Of a stretch of 64,000 nucleotides of DNA, positions 8,414 to 18,418 are shown piece by piece; positions within the stretch are counted from its first letter, which is position 1; each line of letters starts with the position of its first letter. The stretch is from Flavobacterium sp. 245 (GTDB lineage: Bacteria > Bacteroidota > Bacteroidia > Flavobacteriales > Flavobacteriaceae): contig NZ_SNXB01000007.1 of the NCBI RefSeq assembly GCF_004362055.1, positions 1 to 64,000 on the forward strand. The letters are read 5' to 3'. Below the pieces are notes generated by a model. That model had not been told where the DNA came from, made no database searches, and saw nothing but the letters and a program-made list of their open reading frames with translations. Made by a program: the position numbers and the translations under genes.

Positions 8414-9772
8414 CTACGGATTTTTCTTCCATTCAAAATTCCCATTTTGACGTACATTAAATTTTGTAACCTTCCCATTTTCCTTTATAAACTCACATTC
8501 TGCCCCCAGAATATTCCTAAACTGGAATTTTGTATCAGATTGAAAAATTAATGGAACAGTCCCTTGTCCTGAAATTTCAGCAATTAAATACTCATTTTCT
8601 TTTTTGATTGTTATGGTTCTTTTAGTATCTATCGATAATCTATAAATACCTACATATTCATTTAATACTGAAGGATCTACTTTTACTTCATTTTGGAATG
8701 TTTTTCCCAATGCAAGACTAGCAATATCAACTGATAATTCATCTTTCGGAGCACATTCACAATTAAATAATGCAGCAACAAATACATCTTCTTCGGGATA
8801 GTAGATTTCGTTAGTCAGAAACCCTGTTATGGCTCCGCCGTGCTCTATTGATTTTATACCATTTAGATTTTTTAATATCCAGCCATAACCATATTCTGTA
8901 GCACTTCCATCTTTTAATTTAAAAGGTACAAATGCTTTTTCTAGGGTTTCTTTTTTAAGGATTTTATAAGAATATAATCCCTTGTTCCATTTAAACAAAT
9001 CTTCAACATTTGAAATTAATTCTCCTGCAGCATATGCAATAGTCATACTCCAGTAATCAGCATTTTTAAATGTAGTTCCCTCTTTTCGGTAGCCGCTAAC
9101 TCGGTTGGGAATAAGATTATTCGAATTGTCAAAATAGATATTATTTAAATCTAAAGGTTTTAAGATGTTTTCCTGCACATATGCTTTATAACTTTTGCCT
9201 GATACTTTTTCAATAATATATCCCAGCAGAAAATAGCCCGAATTACTGTACTTGTATTTCGTTCCAGGCTCAAATTCTAAAGGATAATTTTTAAAGCGAT
9301 CTATAAGTTCCTTTGGATCAAAATCTCTCCTTTCTAAATTAGATTCCTGATAATCAATCTGCATATAATCTTTTATTCCTGAGGTATGGGTCAATAGATT
9401 TTCAATAGTTATCGTTTTGGAATTTGATGGAAAATCGACAACAAATTTCTGCAGGCTGTCCTGCAAAGAAATTTTACCCTGCTCTACTAATTGTAAAATT
9501 GCTACAGCTGTAAATTGTTTTGTTATAGATCCCAGTTTAAAAACCATTTCAGGCGTAATGGGCACGTTTAATTCAAGGTTTGCGCTTCCAAATGCTCTTT
9601 TATAAACGACCTTTCCTTTTTTTGCAACCAATACTTCGCAACCGGGTTCCGATTTACCAAATCTAGAGGAAAGTAGTTCATCCAATTTATTTTCTAATTG
9701 TTTGTCTTGTGCAGATTGCCCATAAGTACTAGCACAACAAAAAAGGCATAGAAGAAAATATAACTTATTCAT
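8414..9772 (-). CDS. Serine hydrolase of the beta-lactamase class C / esterase family, 452 aa
   Basis: Signal peptide at residues 1-19 (MNKLYFLLCLFCCASTYGQ). The catalytic domain has all three family motifs: S82-I-T-K85 (Ser-x-x-Lys), Y175-S-N177 (Tyr-x-Asn), and HGG in SIEHGGAITGF where classical enzymes have KTG. The family (AmpC, DD-peptidases, EstB esterases, D-aminopeptidases) uses an acyl-serine mechanism in the periplasm. The HGG variant is usual in esterase/peptidase-type members, so antibiotic hydrolysis should not be assumed. The last ~100 residues are an added beta-rich domain (YVGIYRLSIDTKRTITIKKE) seen in many Bacteroidota members. It is the last gene of the PUL 1 run, and a role there is not shown. 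Confidence 0.88.
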   Translation of the reverse strand: MNKLYFLLCLFCCASTYGQSAQDKQLENKLDELLSSRFGKSEPGCEVLVAKKGKVVYKRAFGSANLELNVPITPEMVFKLGSITKQFTAVAILQLVEQGKISLQDSLQKFVVDFPSNSKTITIENLLTHTSGIKDYMQIDYQESNLERRDFDPKELIDRFKNYPLEFEPGTKYKYSNSGYFLLGYIIEKVSGKSYKAYVQENILKPLDLNNIYFDNSNNLIPNRVSGYRKEGTTFKNADYWSMTIAYAAGELISNVEDLFKWNKGLYSYKILKKETLEKAFVPFKLKDGSATEYGYGWILKNLNGIKSIEHGGAITGFLTNEIYYPEEDVFVAALFNCECAPKDELSVDIASLALGKTFQNEVKVDPSVLNEYVGIYRLSIDTKRTITIKKENEYLIAEISGQGTVPLIFQSDTKFQFRNILGAECEFIKENGKVTKFNVRQNGNFEWKKNP

Positions 9773-9838
9773 ATGTCAATTCATTAGATATTATTAAATG
9801 GGTTAATATAATCTGATCGTACTGAATACGCTATTTAG

Positions 9839-11851
9839 CTATTTTTCATTAAAATTAATCAATTTCTTTATTCCGTTATTAAATTCTAAGCTAACAATTC
9901 CGTTTTTCTCTTGAATTTTTAAAGGAATCAGTTCTTTATTCTTCCATTTTTCACCCGATTTTTTCCAAAGCATCAAAACTGAAAAAATATTAGATTTATT
10001 TGGTTCAGAATTGGCTACAACATTTATCACTGTACTTTCATTGCTTTCTGGATGCAATCCTTTCGCATTTATAATTTCAGACTTATTCCACCCTAAAAGT
10101 GCAACTACAGCCAGTTGATATTTTCCATTATCGATAATTGTGACTTCATGTCCTTCAATCTTCTTTTTAGTTGTAATAATTTCTTTATCTAATTTTGGGA
10201 GTGCATAATGACCTAAACGCATTGAAACTGCCTTGTCGCTATTATTTTTATCTACTCTTAAAATTCCGTTGGGCAAAGGAATATCGGCTAGATTAAACTG
10301 TATGTTTTCGTCCGTTTCTAAAACTGCATTTCTGTAATAAATACCGTTTTCAAACTTTTTAAAAGTATATAATCTAAAAGCTTCCCATTGCTCTTTTTTG
10401 TTTTTAATGACATAGTTCATTGCTACTTCGCCATTATTGCCATCGGCCTGCCATGGGAAAGCGCTGTTGTAGGATAATCTGTTATAGTTTTCTGTTGATC
10501 TGAATTTCTGCCAATCACTGCTTACTTTTTCATGACACCATGCTCTTACTTCTGAAGCGCCAATATTAGGATAATCAGTAATAAGGATTTGTGAATCACC
10601 TTGATATTTATTGTAAACTTCATCTTTTTTAAACTTAGTATCCCAATCTCCATTATTTTCTTTACTGTTCCAAAACGGGTTATTATCAGGTACCAATAAA
10701 CCTAAAAAGATTTTTCCCATCCAATATACACTTCCGCGACAGCTATAATTTTGAACCGCTGGCTCAAATTCACCATAAAAGCCAAGTGTAGGAACATTGT
10801 CTTTCATAAAATCAGGATGCGTTAAAAACTGTTTTATAACACCCGATGAAATTCTGCGCATCCATCCATAATTTGTATTTGGATCATTTTGAAATCCCAT
10901 CAACGGAAAAGGAACGACTGCACCAGTTCTATAACTGATACTTCTTCCCCACATAATCATTTCACCATCTTTGCTAAATAAATAAGGATAATTATATTGT
11001 AAATCATTAAAATTTACAGCAAACTTCGCCGCAAATTCAGGATAATATTTTTTTCCAAAAAACTCCGACCAAATTGTTCCATACATTTGGAAGGCCCACA
11101 TACTGTAATAATCAAAAGCTGGGGCATCATTGTACCAGCCATTGCCTCGATAATGTTTCAGTGACTTTTCTAAATATTCAACAAGAAGTTTTTCATTAAC
11201 ATGATATCCTTGTTCTTTGAAAAAACTCAATACAAAAATGTTGAAAAATTTCCAGTTCGAATCAACAGTTGGGCCATCGCCGTAGCTTAGCATTATTTTG
11301 GCCAGATCGTCTTTTTGTGACTGCGGAAGTGGTTTCCACAAAACATCAGAGTTTGTCATCAACGAAAGTGCTAAAGCTCCAAATTCAACTAATTTTTGGC
11401 TTGGTCCTCCATTTTTTCCTCGAGGTTCAATATATGATGCGCTTGTAGGATCGGTTAATTTGCCAATTTGATAACGATAATAATCGGCAACTTTAATGTT
11501 GTTGATTACTAAATTTGGATTCTCTTTTAATAAAGGAGAAGCAATAAACAAAGTTCTGCAAAGACCTTCTAATTTTTCAGTTGGAACTTGATTTTCATTT
11601 GATGGATAACTTTTTCCCTCTTGTTTCGGGAATTTCATCGGATCATCAATTGAATGAACGTAGCTGAACGCGCCTTCTAACAAATAAAGGGCAGCATCTT
11701 TCCAATGCTGTTTTGTCATTCCTGTATAGGGACTGATGTTAAAATCAGGATTTTTTATCTGAAATACATTACCGGTATTTTCCTTTTGCTGTGAAAATAA
11801 AGATTGACCGAAAATAACCGCTAAAAACAAAAATGCTCTTAATTTATTCAT
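9839..11851 (-). CDS. DUF2264 protein, probable GH154 beta-glucuronidase, 670 aa
   Basis: Signal peptide (FLAVIFGQSLFSQ), then a helical DUF2264 domain from about residue 35 (MTKQHWKDAALYLLEGAFSY) to 430. It is full of aromatic motifs such as GWYNDAPAFDYYSMWAFQMY and a conserved GRSISYR segment. Residues 430-670 are a beta-rich C-terminal half that includes SAFPWQADGNNGEVAMNYVI. DUF2264 proteins were placed in CAZy family GH154, with a beta-glucuronidase from a Bacteroides arabinogalactan locus as reference (from memory). A shorter paralogue lies at 30626. It sits 33 bp from the GH2 gene at 11885, consistent with co-transcription within PUL 1. Confidence 0.8.
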   Translation of the reverse strand: MNKLRAFLFLAVIFGQSLFSQQKENTGNVFQIKNPDFNISPYTGMTKQHWKDAALYLLEGAFSYVHSIDDPMKFPKQEGKSYPSNENQVPTEKLEGLCRTLFIASPLLKENPNLVINNIKVADYYRYQIGKLTDPTSASYIEPRGKNGGPSQKLVEFGALALSLMTNSDVLWKPLPQSQKDDLAKIMLSYGDGPTVDSNWKFFNIFVLSFFKEQGYHVNEKLLVEYLEKSLKHYRGNGWYNDAPAFDYYSMWAFQMYGTIWSEFFGKKYYPEFAAKFAVNFNDLQYNYPYLFSKDGEMIMWGRSISYRTGAVVPFPLMGFQNDPNTNYGWMRRISSGVIKQFLTHPDFMKDNVPTLGFYGEFEPAVQNYSCRGSVYWMGKIFLGLLVPDNNPFWNSKENNGDWDTKFKKDEVYNKYQGDSQILITDYPNIGASEVRAWCHEKVSSDWQKFRSTENYNRLSYNSAFPWQADGNNGEVAMNYVIKNKKEQWEAFRLYTFKKFENGIYYRNAVLETDENIQFNLADIPLPNGILRVDKNNSDKAVSMRLGHYALPKLDKEIITTKKKIEGHEVTIIDNGKYQLAVVALLGWNKSEIINAKGLHPESNESTVINVVANSEPNKSNIFSVLMLWKKSGEKWKNKELIPLKIQEKNGIVSLEFNNGIKKLINFNEK

Positions 11852-11884
11852 TTTTAAAAACTTTGTAATACTTTAATATAAATT

Positions 11885-14311
11885 CTATTTTTTCAAGACT
11901 GATTGAATCTTGATACTACTTTTAATTAATCCTTGCGAAGTCACTTCAAGATTTATAACACCTTCCTTATTACTTTTTATAATAATCAAAGCACGACCAT
12001 GCCAAGCTTTTCGAGAATTTGCAATATGTAAATCAGCGTCTTTTAAATCAGCACTATCAACTCCCGCAATTGTTCCGCCTGAAATTTTAAAACTAAGCTG
12101 ATTTTGAGCATTTGGATTCAAAATGCCTTTATTGTCAGTAATTTCAACAGTCACATAAACTAAATCTTGATCATCAGCTTTTATTGTTTTGCGATCAGCT
12201 GTTAATTTTATTTTAGCCGATTCTCCCGACGTCTTTAATACAACTGATTCCGTTTCTTTGCCAATTAACAAACCAACGGCTTTCAATTCTCCTTTTTCAT
12301 ATGGAATTGTAAATGTAGCTTTGAATTCCTGAGCTATGCCAGTTTCCTTTTCGCCGAGATTTTTTCCATTCAGATACAATCTTACTTTTGGATATTTTGA
12401 ATAGACTTCGACTTCAATATTTTTTCCTTCCTGATTAGGCCAAGTCCAGCTTTCCCAAGTTGGCCAAACTGCCCAAGATGTCAGTTTTATTGCACCCCTG
12501 TCTGGATTTGGCTCTCGAACGGCCAGATATATTTTTTCATTTTCATTATAAAGCATACTTCTATAATGCGAAATTGGTTTTCTCCAGCCAGTCAAATCAA
12601 CATCTCCACAATAAGCGCCGTGCCAAGGATATAGATTTGCTGTCCAGTGTTCCCCTTCCTGCTCACCTGGATATATATAACGTCCAATTCCAGATTCACC
12701 TAAATAATCCATTGCAGTCCAGACAAAATCGCCCAAAATATAATTGTGTTTTTGAACCAAATTCCAATTTGCGAAAGCATCTTTCGGATACGATTCTGTT
12801 TGAATAATGATTCTAGAAGGCACTCTTTCATGATCTGATTCGGCATGATGAAGCTGATAATTATATCCCGCAACATCATGTTCAGCCATTAAAGGATCAA
12901 AAATGTCCCAACCTTGATTCCAAGTTGTCATTGCCGATGTGACGGGGCGCGTTGGGTCTATGTTGCGAATAGCATTTGCCAGCATCTTTGCCGTTTCAAA
13001 TGCTTCTGGTTTTGTTCTTTCGATAATTTCATTTCCGATGCTCCAAATAATTATTGAAGGATGATTGCGATCTCTCAAAACCATAGATTCAACATCGTGT
13101 TTCCACCATTTATCAAAAATGCTGGCATAATCATATTTGTTTTTTTGCTCTCGCCAACCATCAAAAGATTCATCAATTACAAGAAGACCTAATCGATCAC
13201 AAGCATTTAAAAAAGCTTCAGAAGGCGGATTATGAGAAGTTCGTACAGCGTTAAAACCGGCGGTTTTAAGTAATTCTACTTTTCTTTCCTCGGCACGGTC
13301 ATAAGCAGTAGCTCCTAATGCACCGTTATCGTGATGGACGCAGCCTCCATTTAATTTTATGCTTTTTCCGTTTAATAAAAATCCGTTTACAGCACTAAAA
13401 TTAATTGTTCTGATTCCGAAGTCCGTTTTTGAAACATCCAGGATTCTTGTCGCCGTTTTGATTACTGATTTTACTTCATATAAATTCGGCGTTTCAATTG
13501 ACCATAATTTTGGATTTTCAACTGTAAAGATTTGTGTGATTTCTTTTTCTTCATCTGGTTCTAAAGCTAATTTGCTTTCAGAAAAAGGAGGTTTTTTACC
13601 AATAACATTTTTGACCGCTGTAGAAAGTATTACATTTTGCGGAAATGCAGTTTGATTTTTTACAACAGTTTTTACCTCAACCTTTGCTTTATTATTTTCA
13701 ATTTCTAAAGTAGTAACGGCAACACCCCAAGTTTTAACGTGAACCAAGTTTTTCACCATAAGCCATACATTGCGATAAATGCCTGAACCACTATACCATC
13801 TGCAGTTTTTTTGTTGTGAATTGTCGACCTTAACCGCGATTGTATTTTGTTCTCCGTATTTTAGATAAGGCGAAAGATCATACTCAAAAGAAGTATATCC
13901 ATAAGGCTGCACTCCAACCGATTGTCCATTAACAAATACTTCCGAATTCATATAAACGCCTTCAAAATAAATGGAAACCTTATATCCATTCCATTCACTA
14001 GGCACTTTAAATGTTTTTCTGTACCATCCCTTTCCCATTGGATAAAAACCGCCGTCTCCACCACTCGGATTATCTTTTTCTGATTTTCCTTCGATGCTCC
14101 AATCGTGCGGTACATTTAATTTTCTCCAATTACTGTCATCCAAATTGGACTGACTATTTTCAGTCGCATCTCCTAAAGAAAATTTCCAATCAGAATTAAA
14201 AAACTGTTTTCGTTCAATTAATTTATTCTGCGCGGTTACTTTTAAAACACAGCCAATTAATACTAAATGAACTAAAATTATGGTCGTAATAAATCTCTTT
14301 TTTCTAATCAT
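11885..14311 (-). CDS. GH2 family glycoside hydrolase (beta-galactosidase/beta-glucuronidase-like) with DUF4982, 808 aa
   Basis: Signal/anchor segment within residues 1-27, with a Cys at IGCVLKV that could be a lipobox. Then comes the GH2 sugar-binding domain (DDSNWRKLNVPHDWSIEG), an Ig-like sandwich and a TIM barrel. The acid/base is E428 in WSIGNE and the nucleophile E506 in IIQTESYP. A DUF4982 module and a C-terminal Ig/BIG-type domain follow. The start of the barrel (KLNGGCVHHDNGALGATAYD) is typical of the LacZ-like GH2 group with DUF4982. An exo-acting beta-galactosidase or beta-glucuronidase in the periplasm is expected; the sugar cannot be settled by eye. It lies between DUF2264 and S41 peptidase genes. 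Confidence 0.88.
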   Translation of the reverse strand: MIRKKRFITTIILVHLVLIGCVLKVTAQNKLIERKQFFNSDWKFSLGDATENSQSNLDDSNWRKLNVPHDWSIEGKSEKDNPSGGDGGFYPMGKGWYRKTFKVPSEWNGYKVSIYFEGVYMNSEVFVNGQSVGVQPYGYTSFEYDLSPYLKYGEQNTIAVKVDNSQQKNCRWYSGSGIYRNVWLMVKNLVHVKTWGVAVTTLEIENNKAKVEVKTVVKNQTAFPQNVILSTAVKNVIGKKPPFSESKLALEPDEEKEITQIFTVENPKLWSIETPNLYEVKSVIKTATRILDVSKTDFGIRTINFSAVNGFLLNGKSIKLNGGCVHHDNGALGATAYDRAEERKVELLKTAGFNAVRTSHNPPSEAFLNACDRLGLLVIDESFDGWREQKNKYDYASIFDKWWKHDVESMVLRDRNHPSIIIWSIGNEIIERTKPEAFETAKMLANAIRNIDPTRPVTSAMTTWNQGWDIFDPLMAEHDVAGYNYQLHHAESDHERVPSRIIIQTESYPKDAFANWNLVQKHNYILGDFVWTAMDYLGESGIGRYIYPGEQEGEHWTANLYPWHGAYCGDVDLTGWRKPISHYRSMLYNENEKIYLAVREPNPDRGAIKLTSWAVWPTWESWTWPNQEGKNIEVEVYSKYPKVRLYLNGKNLGEKETGIAQEFKATFTIPYEKGELKAVGLLIGKETESVVLKTSGESAKIKLTADRKTIKADDQDLVYVTVEITDNKGILNPNAQNQLSFKISGGTIAGVDSADLKDADLHIANSRKAWHGRALIIIKSNKEGVINLEVTSQGLIKSSIKIQSVLKK

Positions 14312-14405
14312 TATGGTTTGGTTTTTAGATAGTCGGCAATTATATTTAATAACTTAAACAATATCATTTTGAATTATTTAAAATGCGGTAAGCAAGTTAT
14401 TAAAT

Positions 14406-14428
14406 AAAAGTGTAAAAAAAACACTTTT
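14406..14428 (-). terminator. Weak intrinsic terminator
   Basis: 8-bp stem AAAAGTGT / ACACTTTT around seven A (seven T on the minus strand), just beyond the stop of the S41 peptidase gene. The trailing T tract on the minus strand is short, so termination may be partial. Confidence 0.5.
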
Positions 14429-14449
14429 AAAGTTGCTGCAACTATTTTG

Positions 14450-16135
14450 CTAGAGACTTTTAGACTTTATTTGTTTAATTCCTTCAATTATATATTGGTC
14501 CATAATAAAATTTGAAGTATTTTCTTTTACAAAGGAATCTATTTTCAAACCCTTTCTTTGAGCACTTGTTCCATCTGGATAAAATGCTCCCATACTAGTG
14601 AAACTAACGTCGGTTCCATCCGGCATCTTAAAAACAGCAATATTCAAAACAGAACCAGCAGTTTGCTCACCAACAGTAAAACAATTTGGTGAAGCTTGAA
14701 TTGCCATTCCAATAAATTCTGCCTTGCTTTGAGTATAATGATTGACTAATAAAATTATTTTTTTATTATAATATTTTGAGTTGCTGCTTCCGCTTTTGAA
14801 AGGATCTTTAATAATGCTTATTGAAGGTTCGTCATAATTTGCCAATGAAGGTCTGTTTACCATTGCAAAAAGCACTTTAATAAATTTTTCCCTCTCTGGA
14901 TAAATATACTGGGCAACATCATCTCCAGAAATATTTTTAGGATAATTTCTTAAATCAATTATAATTCCATCGGTAGTAGAAAATTCTTCAAAAGCCTTTT
15001 TAATTTGATCTTTGGAAATCGTTTTTAAATTGATATAGCCGATATTATTATCTATAAGCTGCCATTCTTTTTCTATTCGAAAAAAGGGCAAAGAAGAATA
15101 ATCCTTATCTTCAATAGTTTTATAAAGATGAATATATTTGAATGTAACCGAATTTTCTCGCTTAATTTTTACCTTGACGCTGTCTTTTGTATTCATCATT
15201 AGCCATCTTTCATCCCATTTTTTCAAATAAGCGTCATTTGATGAAGAAAATAAAGCACTTATTTTTTGTTTGCTGAATGATTTAATATCCATACCATCAA
15301 CTTCAACAATCAAATCGCCTAATTTCAAATCATCTTTTTTTGCTAATTTATTTAATACCCAACTAATTACTAAAGTATCATTAACTCTATTTACCCCAAA
15401 TGGAGGTTTAAACTTTAAGATAGAATCTACTACTGGTTTGGCAAAATAATAGGAATGAGAATCATTAAGCGCAACAATTAATCTGGTTTTTGCTAATTCA
15501 TATTTAAGCTGATTTGTACCATTTGAAAAATCATCAACAAAATAATCTAATTGGCTCAACCAGTTTTTATCCATCAAATATTTATTCACATAATGATATT
15601 GAATCGCATTCCAAAAACTAAAGAGTTCTAATAACCTGTGACTTTTAATTTTATAGTCAAATGATTTAAATCCTTTTTCGTTTTGAAATGTTGGGATTTT
15701 AGTGAGTGATTTATTTGAAACATAATAATCACTAATAATTGCATTTTCTTTTAATTGTTTTAAAGAATTATACAGTTTTTCGTTTGATGCATATGTTTCT
15801 ATCCAATCATAATCAAGATTTTTTTTGAATAAATCATTGGTATCATTAGCTTTCTTTATTTTACTTGGTTCAACTGATAAAATAAAATTCAGCAAAAGCT
15901 GATTGAGATTTTCTTGTGTATTGATAGCTTCTAGTGTACTAAAATTTTCAACAAATTTTTCGTCCCAATTGTATTTTCCTTTGCTAATTTCAGAATGATG
16001 ATATTTCATTAAACCCCAAACAAGACCAAATTGCTTGTATTTTTCGGTGTTATTAATTGGAGATTTTTCTTGAGATATCGTTTGCAGAATCAAACAAAGA
16101 CAGCATGTAATTGTAAAAACGAATTTTCTGTTCAT
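14450..16135 (-). CDS. S41 family (tail-specific type) peptidase with PDZ-like domain, 561 aa
   Basis: Signal peptide at residues 1-21. A helical N-terminal region of about 220 residues is followed by a PDZ-like domain (DDLKLGDLIVEVDGMDIKSF). The S41 core follows, with DGIIIDLRNYP and the segment NHYTQSKAEFIGMAIQA, where S470 fits the nucleophile position. Next is TVGEQTAGS and a C-terminal YPDGTSAQRKGLKID, typical of family S41. These serine proteases act in the periplasm on unfolded or tail-marked proteins. It is flanked by a GH2 gene and GH43 genes, but a role in sugar use is not obvious. Spacing to the upstream GH43 gene is 56 bp. Confidence 0.85.
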   Translation of the reverse strand: MNRKFVFTITCCLCLILQTISQEKSPINNTEKYKQFGLVWGLMKYHHSEISKGKYNWDEKFVENFSTLEAINTQENLNQLLLNFILSVEPSKIKKANDTNDLFKKNLDYDWIETYASNEKLYNSLKQLKENAIISDYYVSNKSLTKIPTFQNEKGFKSFDYKIKSHRLLELFSFWNAIQYHYVNKYLMDKNWLSQLDYFVDDFSNGTNQLKYELAKTRLIVALNDSHSYYFAKPVVDSILKFKPPFGVNRVNDTLVISWVLNKLAKKDDLKLGDLIVEVDGMDIKSFSKQKISALFSSSNDAYLKKWDERWLMMNTKDSVKVKIKRENSVTFKYIHLYKTIEDKDYSSLPFFRIEKEWQLIDNNIGYINLKTISKDQIKKAFEEFSTTDGIIIDLRNYPKNISGDDVAQYIYPEREKFIKVLFAMVNRPSLANYDEPSISIIKDPFKSGSSNSKYYNKKIILLVNHYTQSKAEFIGMAIQASPNCFTVGEQTAGSVLNIAVFKMPDGTDVSFTSMGAFYPDGTSAQRKGLKIDSFVKENTSNFIMDQYIIEGIKQIKSKSL

Positions 16136-16191
16136 GAAATTTTTTATAAATTTATTATTATCAACTACTAAAAAACATTTCAGATCAAATT

Positions 16192-17253
16192 TTATGGCAA
16201 ATAAGGTTTTATAACTACTAATTTATCTCCAGATAAATCAATTTCAAAAAATTTCGGGATTCTAACCGTTCTACCTTCAACTTTTCTATGGCTGTGAACT
16301 GACATCAACCATTTGCCTTCAAATGTTTTAAATAACATTCCATGACCAAAATTTGGAGGTGTAATTGGGTCTTTCTCCTGAATCCATGGACCGTCCAACG
16401 TACCGCTTTTAGAATAGGCTACTCCCTGTGTATAAACATCATAAATCCAGCTAGTCCAAATCATTCCTAAACGCCCAGTGCCTGTTTTAAACAAGTAAGG
16501 CCCATCGGTAACTTTATTCGGTTTGTCGTTACCTTTACTATCTTTTTCTCTGCTCCAAGGAGAATCACTTGCTTTAAAAAGTAATTTTCCTTGTCCTATT
16601 GAACCACTCAAATCTGGTTTAAGCTCTATTTTTTCAATAGTTCCGTTACCATTTTGCAACCATTCATAACAATAGATCATATATGGTTTTCCATTCTTAT
16701 CAATCCAAAATGTGCCATCAAGTGTGGGTTTATTAGCAGGCAAATAAATATAATCTTTCATAGGTATATAAGGACCATACGCATTATCACTAACCAAAAT
16801 ATGACTCGCACGACGCTCAATACTATTACCAGCAACTGTATCTATTATTTTTTCTCTATTTGTAAAAGTCGCGAAGTAGTAATACTTATTTTTAAACTCA
16901 TGTAATTCTGCTGCCCAAATCATGGGGTTTGGTCCCATCCAGGAATTTGCATCTGTTTTGGCAATTTCATTAGGACCACTCCATAATTTTAAATCTTTGC
17001 TCTTCCAGAGTAACCCGCCTGTACCGGTCATATAGTACATATTGGTTTTCTTATCTGCTAAAATAGCCGGGTCGCTTAATCTAATTGAATCTAAAGGAAC
17101 AGCTTCTTTAATTGGTCTCTTTTTTTGAGCATGTGCCGTTGAAAAATATAAAAAACATATAAACATAGAAAAAACAAAACGTGATTTCTGTTTAAAACAA
17201 TTTTGCTGCGTTTTCATTTTCATAATTTTTAAAATAATATGCTGTGTTAGCAA
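16192..17253 (-). CDS. GH43 family glycosidase, 353 aa
   Basis: Five-bladed GH43 propeller motifs are visible: RLSDPAILADKKTNMYYMTG with D61 as probable base, KSKDLKLWSGP, WAAELHEFKNKYYYFATF, LDGTFWIDKNGKPYMIYCYE and TDGPYLFKTGTGRLGMIWTS. This family holds arabinofuranosidases, xylosidases, arabinanases and exo-galactanases; the product removes a terminal sugar, probably in the periplasm. The long N-terminus suggests the real start is the internal ATG at 17223, which gives a normal signal peptide ending STAHAQ. It lies 36 bp from the next GH43 gene, in one operon with it and the GH16 gene. Confidence 0.88.
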   Translation of the reverse strand: MLTQHIILKIMKMKTQQNCFKQKSRFVFSMFICFLYFSTAHAQKKRPIKEAVPLDSIRLSDPAILADKKTNMYYMTGTGGLLWKSKDLKLWSGPNEIAKTDANSWMGPNPMIWAAELHEFKNKYYYFATFTNREKIIDTVAGNSIERRASHILVSDNAYGPYIPMKDYIYLPANKPTLDGTFWIDKNGKPYMIYCYEWLQNGNGTIEKIELKPDLSGSIGQGKLLFKASDSPWSREKDSKGNDKPNKVTDGPYLFKTGTGRLGMIWTSWIYDVYTQGVAYSKSGTLDGPWIQEKDPITPPNFGHGMLFKTFEGKWLMSVHSHRKVEGRTVRIPKFFEIDLSGDKLVVIKPYLP

Positions 17254-17289
17254 CTCCTAATTTATAAATTTACAGATATAAAACTGTAT

Positions 17290-18417
17290 TTATTGGTTTT
17301 CTGTAAAAACGCTCAAATTCCATTTATCAGCCCATTTCAAAATAGGTTTTTCGCTGGTAATTGTTAAGGGTAACCAAATGTAACTTCCGTCAATAGGGTT
17401 TTCAGGTTTCCAGCGGTCTGCCATGAAAATAAATTGGTCTTTTTTTTCCGAAACAGGTAAAATATAAGTGCTTTGAGAATGAAAAGTCAAAGCTGAATCC
17501 TCACCCACACATGGATTTCCTAATGATTTCCATGGCCCTAAAACCGATTTAGATGAAAAAGAACGAGCCTCGTTAGGATCCCAGCCCGTACAACCAGAAG
17601 TTATCATATAGTAAATACCGTCTTTTTTAAAAATAGCTGGTGCTTCATTATGACCTGCAGGCGCCATTCTGGTCCATTTTTCAGTAAAATCTAAATAATC
17701 AACTGTAAGTTCTGAAATGTGAAGCGTTAAATTATCTTCAGAAGAATGAATTAAATATGCTTTTTCGTTATCGTCAACATAAACGGTCATATCTCTGGAC
17801 ATTTGGCCTTTATTAAAATCTCTGCGAACAAGCAGACCGTTGTTAATAGCTGTCAGCCATTCAGGACTCCATGATTTCAATTGACTTTCATTTGCGGAAG
17901 CGGTTTTAAATTCCTCTTTATAATCCATCGGCCATATACCTTTATTTGGACGATATGATTTAATAAACTTAAAAGGACCTTTTGGATTGTCGCTTATTGC
18001 AACTGCTGCCTTTGCTGCATTATATCCCTGACCTTTAAGTTCCAAATGAAACCACATTATGTATTTACCCGTTTTTTTGTTGAAAATAACTTTTGGGCGC
18101 TCCATCACGCATCCTTTTGCTATTTCAGAATTCGGATTTTCTTCTGTTTTCAGTACAATTCCCTCGTTTTTCCAATTGTATAAATCTTTAGACGAATAAC
18201 AGCTGAAACCAATTAAAGATGTATTTCCGGACTTTCCGCTCGTTTTGTATTCGCCATACCAATAATACGTTCCTGCATCAAACAGAATTCCGCCACCGTG
18301 GGCGTTAATATGAACTCCATCAGTGTCTTTCCATTGTTTTCCTGGCGTAAATTCTTTATTTTGACCGTATATTAAGATGCTGATAAAACTTATAATAATC
18401 GAATATTGTAATCTCAT
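17290..18417 (-). CDS. GH43 family enzyme resembling exo-beta-1,3-galactanases, 375 aa
   Basis: Signal peptide at residues 1-19. The mature start DTDGVHINAHGGGILFDAG and YYWYGEY, the ERPKVIFNKKTGKYIMWFH motif, and NEAPAIFKKDGIYYMITSG followed by GWDPN are the pattern I associate with the GH43 subgroup of exo-beta-1,3-galactanases. Those enzymes lack the usual Asp base and keep the Glu of ERPK. If so, it releases galactose from a beta-1,3-galactan backbone. It overlaps closely with the GH16 gene (1 bp gap), strong evidence for co-translation. Subfamily assignment is by memory of motifs. Confidence 0.82.
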   Translation of the reverse strand: MRLQYSIIISFISILIYGQNKEFTPGKQWKDTDGVHINAHGGGILFDAGTYYWYGEYKTSGKSGNTSLIGFSCYSSKDLYNWKNEGIVLKTEENPNSEIAKGCVMERPKVIFNKKTGKYIMWFHLELKGQGYNAAKAAVAISDNPKGPFKFIKSYRPNKGIWPMDYKEEFKTASANESQLKSWSPEWLTAINNGLLVRRDFNKGQMSRDMTVYVDDNEKAYLIHSSEDNLTLHISELTVDYLDFTEKWTRMAPAGHNEAPAIFKKDGIYYMITSGCTGWDPNEARSFSSKSVLGPWKSLGNPCVGEDSALTFHSQSTYILPVSEKKDQFIFMADRWKPENPIDGSYIWLPLTITSEKPILKWADKWNLSVFTENQ

Positions 18418-18418
18418 T

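Noticed and set aside
8414..9772. Antibiotic-resistance beta-lactamase
   Set aside because: SxxK and YxN are present but HGG replaces KTG and the length and extra C-terminal domain fit the esterase/peptidase-like group; resistance cannot be claimed.
12460..12807. Plus-strand open frame inside the GH2 gene
   Set aside because: It lies opposite the catalytic barrel of a clear GH2 gene and has no signal, domain or start context; the same holds for the many other frames opposite the large enzyme genes.
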